A stretch of 64,000 nucleotides of DNA from contig NZ_CP154630.1 of NCBI RefSeq assembly GCF_039555535.1, positions 3,981,001-4,045,000 of the forward strand, read 5' to 3'. The position numbers and the translations under genes were made by a program. Each line of letters begins with the position of its first letter. Position 1 is the stretch's first letter. Positions 58,617 through 64,000 of this stretch are shown piece after piece. The stretch comes from Stenotrophomonas maltophilia (GTDB taxonomy: Bacteria; Pseudomonadota; Gammaproteobacteria; Xanthomonadales; Xanthomonadaceae). The notes below the pieces were generated by a model. It worked only from the letters and a program-made list of their open reading frames with translations. It did not search any database and was not told the DNA's origin.

Positions 58617-59356
58617 GCCGCATGCGCTACCGTCTTCTGCCCCTGGCCCTTGTTGCCCTGTCCTTCTCCAGCTTCGGCCAGACCCACGCGTTCGATACGC
58701 AGCTGACCCGCGATGGCGTGACGCTGAACTACCAGGACGCCCGTGGCGCCCTGGCGGCGCCGCAGCGCAAGCGGGTGATCGATACGTTCTTCTTCGCCTA
58801 TCTGCGCGAACGGGCTGATTTCCACCCGGCCGCGCCGTCGATGTTGCGCATCGTGATCGATCCGGCCTACACCGGCATCGCCTTCGTCGGCGACAAGGAC
58901 CAGGCCGCAACCATCACCATCAATCCCGGCTGGTTGGCGCAGCACCCGAACGATATCGATCTGGTCACCCACGAGGCGATGCACATCGTGCAGGGCTATC
59001 CCGGCTACGGCGATGCACGGGTACCGGGCTGGCTGGTGGAAGGCATCGCCGACTACGCGCGCGACCGCTACGGCATGGACAATGCCGCCGCGGGCTGGGC
59101 ACTGCCCGGCAAGGTCGAGAAGGGTCAGAACTTCGACAGTGGCTACCGGGTGACCGGTGCGTTCCTGAAATGGGCCGAGGCCGAACATCCCGGCCTGGTG
59201 CCGGCGCTGGACAAAGCCTTGCGTGATGGCCGCTATACACCTGCGCTGTGGCAGAAGCACACCGGCAAGGCATTGCCGGCACTGTGGACGCAGTATGCCA
59301 AGCCGCGTTCGGATGCACCGCCGCCGGTCCCTGCACGCCGCGGCAAGCGGCACTGA
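58613..59356 (+). CDS. Basic-secretory-protein-like peptidase (HEXXH)
   Basis: This 247-aa exported protein has a signal peptide (about 1-26) and the zinc motif VTHEAMHIVQGYPGYG (H120, E121, H124), followed by GWLVEGIADYARDRYGMD. This is the BSP family, related to gluzincin metallopeptidases; a third ligand is expected in the EGIADY helix. The N-terminal ATG overlaps the GH92 stop (ATGA at 58613-58616), so the two proteins are made together and probably exported for breakdown of a host or environmental glycoprotein. The start at 58622 (MRYRLL) is also possible. Confidence 0.88.
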   Translation: MSRMRYRLLPLALVALSFSSFGQTHAFDTQLTRDGVTLNYQDARGALAAPQRKRVIDTFFFAYLRERADFHPAAPSMLRIVIDPAYTGIAFVGDKDQAATITINPGWLAQHPNDIDLVTHEAMHIVQGYPGYGDARVPGWLVEGIADYARDRYGMDNAAAGWALPGKVEKGQNFDSGYRVTGAFLKWAEAEHPGLVPALDKALRDGRYTPALWQKHTGKALPALWTQYAKPRSDAPPPVPARRGKRH

Positions 59357-59388
59357 GCGGGTTGCCGACTGGGTATCGAGGCGACTGG

Positions 59389-59464
59389 GTAGAGTCGACT
59401 GCCTTTCGTACAACCACCGAAAACCCCGCGCTTCGCGCGATAGTCGACCAACGGTCGACTCTAC
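59389..59464. repeat. SMAG dimer, left arm of an inverted pair
   Basis: It starts GTAGAGTCGACTGCCTTTCG and ends GGTCGACTCTAC. Its core (CCTTTCGTACAACCACCGAA and CCCCGCGC) recurs reverse-complemented in 59757-59844, forming a large inverted pair about 290 bp apart. Confidence 0.8.
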
Positions 59465-59482
59465 CTCCCTGCCTTCTGCGTC

Positions 59483-59557
59483 TCAGCGCGACTGCACGAA
59501 ACCGGCGTACAGCGCGAACAGTTGCTGGAAGTAACGCCGCGTCACTCGATTACGCAT
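59483..59557 (-). CDS. Possible small ORF in the repeat cassette (24 aa)
   Basis: MRNRVTRRYFQQLFALYAGF and VQSR then TGA. GAGGG lies 5 nt before the ATG at 59557, a usable ribosome binding site. The peptide is amphipathic: basic start, hydrophobic centre. It lies between the two inverted SMAG dimers. Without conservation data it is only a candidate; it may be the end of a lost gene, since the frame is open upstream for a while. Confidence 0.35.
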   Translation of the reverse strand: MRNRVTRRYFQQLFALYAGFVQSR

Positions 59558-59704
59558 GACACCCTCGCCGATGGAAAGTTGGTCGGGCCCAGGGTGGGAA
59601 GGCCGGTCCGGTCCCTTCCCACGGCCGGGCCGCGTGGGCGTATTGGGCCGCAACGGCGTTGCAGGGAAATGACCAAGTCGCGTCGCGCGTATGGCAGCGA
59701 TGGA

Positions 59705-59752
59705 ACCGGCATCGGGACCGGCATCGGGACCGGCATCGGGACCGGCATCGGG
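59705..59752. repeat. Four perfect 12-bp tandem repeats
   Basis: ACCGGCATCGGG is repeated four times exactly, followed by a partial ACCGG. Such units are prone to slippage. It is not inside a recognised gene. Confidence 0.9.
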
Positions 59753-59756
59753 ACCG

Positions 59757-59844
59757 GTAGAGTCGACTGTTAGTCGACTATCGCGCGATCGCGCGGGGTT
59801 TTCGGTGGTTGTACGAAAGGCAGTCGACTAACAGTCGACTCTAC
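59757..59844. repeat. SMAG dimer, right arm of an inverted pair
   Basis: It starts GTAGAGTCGACTGTTAGTCG and ends CAGTCGACTCTAC. The core is the reverse complement of the left arm at 59389-59464. It ends 72 nt before the maeB stop. Confidence 0.8.
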
Positions 59845-59916
59845 CCGTTTCCACTGCGCGGAAACAGAAACGCGCCCCGTGGGGCGCGCTTCTGCAGCTG
59901 TCGCTGGAAAGAAGGC

Positions 59917-62208
59917 TTACGCCTTCTTTTCCGCTTCCAGCTGCTTCCTGATCTGCGCATCAACCGCGGCAATCGCGGTCATGTTCAGGATCCTGCGCGA
60001 GGTCGCGCTGGTGGTCAGGATGTGCACCGGCTTGTTCACGCCCATCAGGATCGGGCCGATCGCCACGCCGTCAGTGAACACGCGCACCAGGTTGTAGGCG
60101 ATGTTGGCCGCTTCCAGGTTCGGCAGCACGAACAGGTTGGCACGGCCCTGCAGGGTCGAGCCCGGCAGCAGCTTCTGGCGCAGCGCTTCGTCCCATGCGG
60201 TGTCGCCCTGCATCTCGCCGTCCACATTCAGTCGCGGGTTGCGCTTGAGCAGCAGCTCGCGCACCTGGCGCATCTTCAGCGCGTCCTTCGAGTCGTGGCT
60301 GCCGAAGTTGGAGTGCGACAGCAGCGCCACCTTCGGCTCAATGCCGAACAGCTTCATTCGGTAGGCCGCCTGCAGGGTCGCTTCGCACAGCTGCTCGGCG
60401 GTCGGGTCTTCCTGCACGTGGGTATCGACGAAGAAGAACACACCCTGCTGGTTGATCACGCCGGTCATGGCCGAGGTCGAGGTGACCTTCGGCTCCAGCG
60501 GCAGCACGCTGCGCACGTAGCCCAGCTTCTTGTGGAAGCGGCCGACGATGCCGGTCAGCATCGCATCGGCTTCGCCACGGGCCACCATCACCGCCGCGAT
60601 CAGCGTCGGGCGCGAACGCATCAGGTTCTTCGCCGCGGCCACGGTCACGCCGCGGCGGCCGGTCAGGCCGTGGTAGTACTGCCAGTATTCGTTGAAGCGC
60701 GGGTCGTCGTTGATGTTGGTGACTTCAACGTTCTCGCCGATCTTCAGGCGCAGGCCGAGGCGCTCGATGCGCGATTCGATCACTTCCGGGCGGCCGATCA
60801 GGATCGGATGCGCCAGGCCGTCATCGACCACGTTCTGCACCGCCTGCAGCACCACTTCCTCTTCGCCTTCGGCGTACACCACGCGCTGCTTGTCGCTGCG
60901 CGCGCGGTCGTAGACCGGCTTCATCATCAGGCTGGTGCGGTAGACGAACTGGGCCAGCTTGTCGCGGTAGGCGCCCATGTCGGCAATCGGGCGCGCGGCC
61001 ACGCCCGAATCCATCGCGGCCTGGGCAACGGCGGCGGACAGCTCCACCAGCAGGCGGCGGTCGAACGGGCGCGGGATCAGGTATTCACGGCCGAAGCTCG
61101 GGGTCTCGCCGCCGTAGGCCGAGCCCATGTCGGTGGCGGCACGGCGTGCCAGCGCGGCGATGGCGCGCACGCAGGCGATCTTCATTTCCTCGTTGATCGC
61201 GGTCGCGCCCACGTCCAGCGCACCGCGGAACAGGTACGGGAAGCACAGCACGTTGTTGACCTGGTTCGGGTAGTCCGAACGGCCGGTACCGATGATCGCG
61301 TCCGGACGCGCGGCGCGCGCCACCTCCGGCATGATTTCCGGGGTCGGGTTGGCCAACGCGAAGATCACCGGATCCGGCGCCATGGTCTTGACCATGTCGG
61401 CAGTCAGGATGCCCGGTGCCGACAGGCCCAGGAAGATGTCCGCGCCATCAACGATCTCGGCCAGGGTGCGCTTGTCGGTGTCGCGCGCATAGCGCTGCTT
61501 TTCCGGATCCAGGTCGGTACGACCGGTGTGGATCACGCCCTCGCGGTCGAAGGCCAGGATGTTCTCCGGCTTCAGGCCCAGCTGCACCAGCATGTTCACG
61601 CAGGAAATACCGGCCGCGCCCATGCCCGTGGTCGCCAGCTTCACTTCCTCGATCTTCTTGCCGGTGATCGCCATGGCGTTGAGCACCGCTGCGCCGACGA
61701 TGATCGCCGTGCCGTGCTGGTCGTCATGGAACACCGGGATCTTCATGCGCTCGCGCAACTTGCGCTCGACCACGAAGCATTCCGGGGCCTTGATGTCTTC
61801 CAGGTTGATGCCGCCGAACGTCGGCTCCAGCGAGGCGATGATGTCGACCAGCTTGTCCGGGTCGGTTTCATCCACTTCGATGTCGAACACATCGATGCCG
61901 GCGAACTTCTGGAACAGCACGCCCTTGCCTTCCATCACCGGCTTGCCGGCCAGTGCGCCGATGTTGCCCAGGCCCAGCACCGCGGTGCCGTTGGAGATCA
62001 CCGCCACCAGGTTGCCGCGCGCGGTCAGTTCGCTGGCCTGCTGCGGGTCGGCCTTGATCGCTTCACAGGCGTACGCCACGCCCGGCGAATACGCCAGCGA
62101 CAGGTCGCGCTGGGTCAGCATGGGCTTGGTAGCGGAAACCTTGATCTTGCCGGGCGGAGACATCCGGTGGTAATCGAGGGCGGCCTGTTTGAAATCTTCG
62201 TTGGACAT
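59917..62208 (-). CDS. maeB: NADP-dependent malic enzyme with C-terminal phosphotransacetylase-like domain
   Basis: This 763-aa enzyme converts malate to pyruvate, CO2 and NADPH. Residues 1 to about 430 are the malic enzyme ([40 protein letters not shown]), and the rest is a phosphotransacetylase-like regulatory domain, as in E. coli MaeB. The start is ATG 62208 ([16 protein letters not shown]). It is convergent to nothing and lies downstream of dctA, 230 bp away, so the dicarboxylate transporter and the malate enzyme likely work together. The acetyl-CoA inhibition known for the family is probable. Confidence 0.96.
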   Translation of the reverse strand: MSNEDFKQAALDYHRMSPPGKIKVSATKPMLTQRDLSLAYSPGVAYACEAIKADPQQASELTARGNLVAVISNGTAVLGLGNIGALAGKPVMEGKGVLFQKFAGIDVFDIEVDETDPDKLVDIIASLEPTFGGINLEDIKAPECFVVERKLRERMKIPVFHDDQHGTAIIVGAAVLNAMAITGKKIEEVKLATTGMGAAGISCVNMLVQLGLKPENILAFDREGVIHTGRTDLDPEKQRYARDTDKRTLAEIVDGADIFLGLSAPGILTADMVKTMAPDPVIFALANPTPEIMPEVARAARPDAIIGTGRSDYPNQVNNVLCFPYLFRGALDVGATAINEEMKIACVRAIAALARRAATDMGSAYGGETPSFGREYLIPRPFDRRLLVELSAAVAQAAMDSGVAARPIADMGAYRDKLAQFVYRTSLMMKPVYDRARSDKQRVVYAEGEEEVVLQAVQNVVDDGLAHPILIGRPEVIESRIERLGLRLKIGENVEVTNINDDPRFNEYWQYYHGLTGRRGVTVAAAKNLMRSRPTLIAAVMVARGEADAMLTGIVGRFHKKLGYVRSVLPLEPKVTSTSAMTGVINQQGVFFFVDTHVQEDPTAEQLCEATLQAAYRMKLFGIEPKVALLSHSNFGSHDSKDALKMRQVRELLLKRNPRLNVDGEMQGDTAWDEALRQKLLPGSTLQGRANLFVLPNLEAANIAYNLVRVFTDGVAIGPILMGVNKPVHILTTSATSRRILNMTAIAAVDAQIRKQLEAEKKA

Positions 62209-62385
62209 CGATGTGGGTTACATGAATGGGCAGAAGGGACAGGGGATGATACCCCCGTTGGAGCGTCCGGACCTGTCGCTATCCTGTCGCAGGCATGCTG
62301 CGACCGCACAATTCCGTGCCGTATGCGACGGTACCGCGAGACCAGCTTCGGCGCCTCCCGTGACAGCCGTGGGACGCCCTGAAAC

Positions 62386-62424
62386 GCCGCGGGGCCGTAC
62401 CACTGTCGTGATCGGCCCCGCGGT
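62386..62424. terminator. Strong GC hairpin after dctA
   Basis: GCCGCGGGGCCG (62386-62397) pairs with CGGCCCCGCGGT near 62412-62424 around a 14-nt loop, 15 nt past the dctA stop. There is no T tract on either strand, so termination strength is uncertain. Confidence 0.55.
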
Positions 62425-62438
62425 ACCACACACCTGGA

Positions 62439-63782
62439 TCAGCCCTTGACCGGCAGCGCCTCGGGCAGCGCGTCCACCGGCGGCGGCAGCTCGCTCTCGC
62501 GGCCATCCAGCGCCAGCTGCAGGCGGTTGCGGTCCAGCGCGCCTTCCCAGCGCGAGACCACCACGGTGGCCACCGCATTGCCGATGAAGTTGGTCAGCGA
62601 GCGGCATTCGCTCATGAAGCGGTCCACGCCCAGGATCAGCGCCATGCCGGCCACCGGCACTTCCGGCACCACGGCCAGGGTGGCAGCCAGGGTGATGAAG
62701 CCGGCGCCGGTGACGCCGGCCGCGCCCTTGGAGCTGAGCATGGCAACCAGCAGCAGGGCGATCTGGTGGCCCAGGGTCAGTTCGGTATTGGTGGCCTGGG
62801 CAATGAACAGCGCGGCCAGGGTCATGTAGATGTTGGTGCCGTCCAGGTTGAACGAGTAGCCGGTCGGGACCACCAGGCCCACCACCGACTTGCTGCAGCC
62901 GGCGCGTTCCATCTTCTCCATCAGCGACGGCAGCGCCGACTCCGACGAGGAAGTGCCCAGCACCAGCAGCAGTTCGGCCTTCAGGTAGCGCGCCAGCTTG
63001 AACACCGAGAAGCCACACAGCCGGCAGACCAGGCCCAGGATCACCGCCACGAACAGGAAGGCGGTGAGGTAGAACGAGCCCACCAGCCACGCCAGGTTGA
63101 CCAGCGAACCGACGCCGTACTTGCCGATGGTGAAGGCGATCGCGCCGAAGGCACCGATCGGGGCGGCCTTCATGAGGATGTGGACCAGCTTGAACACCGG
63201 GGCGACCAGCGCCTCCAGGAAGTTCAGGATCGGCTTGCCCTTCTCGCCCACCGATGCCAGCGCGATGCCGAACAGCACCGCGATGAAGAGCACCTGCAGG
63301 ATGTTGCCGTCGACGAAGGCGCTCACCAGCGTCTTCGGAATGATGTCCATCAGGAAGCCGACCAGGGTCAGGTCGTGCGACTTCTCGACATAGCTGTGCA
63401 CCGCGGTCTGGTCCAGCTCGGCCGGATTGATGTTCATGCCGGCGCCGGGCTGCACCACGTGCGCCACGATCATGCCGACGATCAGCGCCAGCGTGGAGAA
63501 GAACAGGAAGTACGCCATTGCCTTGGCAAACACGCGGCCCACCGTGCGCAGGTGGGTCATGCTGGCGATGCCGGTGACGATGGTCAGGAAGATCACCGGC
63601 GCGATGATCATCTTCACCAGGTTGATGAAGGCATCGCCCAGCGGCTTCATCTTCTCGCCGACCAGAGGTTCGTAGTGGCCGAGGATGGCGCCCAGGACGA
63701 TCGCCACGATCACCTGGAAATACAGCTGGCGATAGATCGGCAACGGCTTTGCAGGCGCCGGGGCTGCGGTCGGGATGTGCAT
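62439..63782 (-). CDS. dctA: C4-dicarboxylate:cation symporter DctA
   Basis: This 447-aa inner-membrane carrier takes up succinate, fumarate and malate. It has the family helices [20 protein letters not shown] (about 20-39) and [20 protein letters not shown], and the reentrant signature [19 protein letters not shown], with [20 protein letters not shown] and its conserved Asn/Asp cation residues (about 300-320). The C-terminal tail is acidic. ATG at 63782 is 71 codons inside the open frame and begins [20 protein letters not shown]; the extra N-terminus is not protein-like. The gluT/GltP-type alternative is less likely given the full C4-carrier match. Confidence 0.93.
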   Translation of the reverse strand: MHIPTAAPAPAKPLPIYRQLYFQVIVAIVLGAILGHYEPLVGEKMKPLGDAFINLVKMIIAPVIFLTIVTGIASMTHLRTVGRVFAKAMAYFLFFSTLALIVGMIVAHVVQPGAGMNINPAELDQTAVHSYVEKSHDLTLVGFLMDIIPKTLVSAFVDGNILQVLFIAVLFGIALASVGEKGKPILNFLEALVAPVFKLVHILMKAAPIGAFGAIAFTIGKYGVGSLVNLAWLVGSFYLTAFLFVAVILGLVCRLCGFSVFKLARYLKAELLLVLGTSSSESALPSLMEKMERAGCSKSVVGLVVPTGYSFNLDGTNIYMTLAALFIAQATNTELTLGHQIALLLVAMLSSKGAAGVTGAGFITLAATLAVVPEVPVAGMALILGVDRFMSECRSLTNFIGNAVATVVVSRWEGALDRNRLQLALDGRESELPPPVDALPEALPVKG

Positions 63783-64000
63783 GGCGGACTCCGGAAGGGG
63801 CGTTTTCAGGCACGTACGGCCCCGGGACAGCGCGGGAACCGTTACCGTGGAAACTGCTCGCAGGCCCTGTGCTGCACGCGCAGGGGTGCGACCAATGGAC
63901 GCCTTTGTACGCGCCGGGCACGCCGGCGCAGATAACCTATTGGTACTAGCCCCCCGGTTCAGGTGGCGGCGATGCCTACACTGGCGCCGCACCGCCGATC

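Larger units (their letters stand above)
59357..59916. other. Repeat-rich intergenic region between the peptidase and maeB
   Basis: This 560-bp gap holds an inverted pair of SMAG dimers (59389-59464 and 59757-59844), a 12-bp tandem repeat (59705-59752) and one possible 24-aa gene (59483-59557). Nothing else was recognised. Confidence 0.6.

Noticed and set aside
59542..59748. A 68-aa minus-strand frame rich in Pro-Met-Pro-Val repeats
   Set aside because: It is only the translation of the 12-bp tandem repeat; no ribosome binding site and no conservation expected.
63783..64000. A sigma-54 (TGGCAC-N5-TTGC) promoter for dctA
   Set aside because: No convincing -24/-12 pair is present upstream of the dctA start in the 218 bp available.

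Overview
The window is 64 kb of high-GC gammaproteobacterial chromosome. It is almost certainly from the Stenotrophomonas maltophilia complex. Four things support this: the smeP-smeO-smeRo-pcm-tolC efflux locus in its characteristic order, dozens of short palindromes that begin with GTAG (the SMAG family of that species), PPi-dependent glycolysis, and a Xanthomonadaceae-type ilv-leu supercluster. I see no rRNA, tRNA, phage, insertion sequence or CRISPR. Most of the window is ordinary core chromosome.

Layout. 1-3.7 kb: the end of a PPi-dependent phosphofructokinase gene, a DUF488 gene, a secreted protein and the proton-pumping pyrophosphatase hppA. 3.7-11.9 kb: a heme/iron island made of a heme oxygenase-DUF454-exbB-exbD-tonB operon, a DUF2789 gene, a HasR-like receptor with a signalling domain, its FecR-type anti-sigma factor and its ECF sigma factor, with a Fur-box-like site upstream of the sigma gene. 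12-14.7 kb: a secreted Cys-rich protein, soluble pyrophosphatase ppa, an HDOD protein and a 68-aa secreted Cys-rich peptide. 14.8-21.2 kb: a large TonB-dependent receptor with an AraC regulator, and a frameshifted winged-helix/beta-propeller regulator. 21.2-28.5 kb: a putative sRNA, a degenerate ion channel, thiC with its TPP riboswitch, a BCCT transporter and gamma-glutamyltransferase, separated by a hairpin-rich convergent gap.

28.5-38.8 kb is the branched-chain amino acid supercluster. It begins with a leader peptide carrying an Ile-Leu-Val run (residues 25-31) and a textbook attenuator. A second small ORF with a second terminator follows. Then come ilvC, ilvG, ilvM, a micro-ORF, ilvA, leuA, a methyltransferase gene, leuC, leuD and leuB, mostly overlapping or closely spaced, so one polycistronic unit with translational coupling is likely. 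38.9-40.7 kb holds an SDR oxidoreductase and a divergent LysR regulator, then a 120-bp tandem repeat array. 41.1-48.4 kb is the SmeOP-TolC efflux locus with pcm and the TetR regulator SmeRo. 48.4-54.9 kb holds an APC-type permease, then lipopolysaccharide genes (waaA, an lpxL-type acyltransferase, an O-antigen-ligase-like protein, a GT4 glycosyltransferase) and a small zinc-finger protein. 55.3-59.4 kb: a secreted GH92 alpha-mannosidase translationally coupled to a basic-secretory-protein peptidase. 59.4-59.9 kb is a repeat-bounded cassette. 59.9-63.8 kb: malic enzyme maeB and the C4-dicarboxylate transporter dctA, a natural pair for uptake and use of malate and related acids.

The least explained signals are: the second terminator and small ORF before ilvC; the 37-aa Arg-rich micro-ORF between ilvM and ilvA; the methyltransferase inside the leucine operon; the orphan plus-strand terminator at 21.45 kb; and the inverted-repeat cassette at 59.4-59.85 kb.
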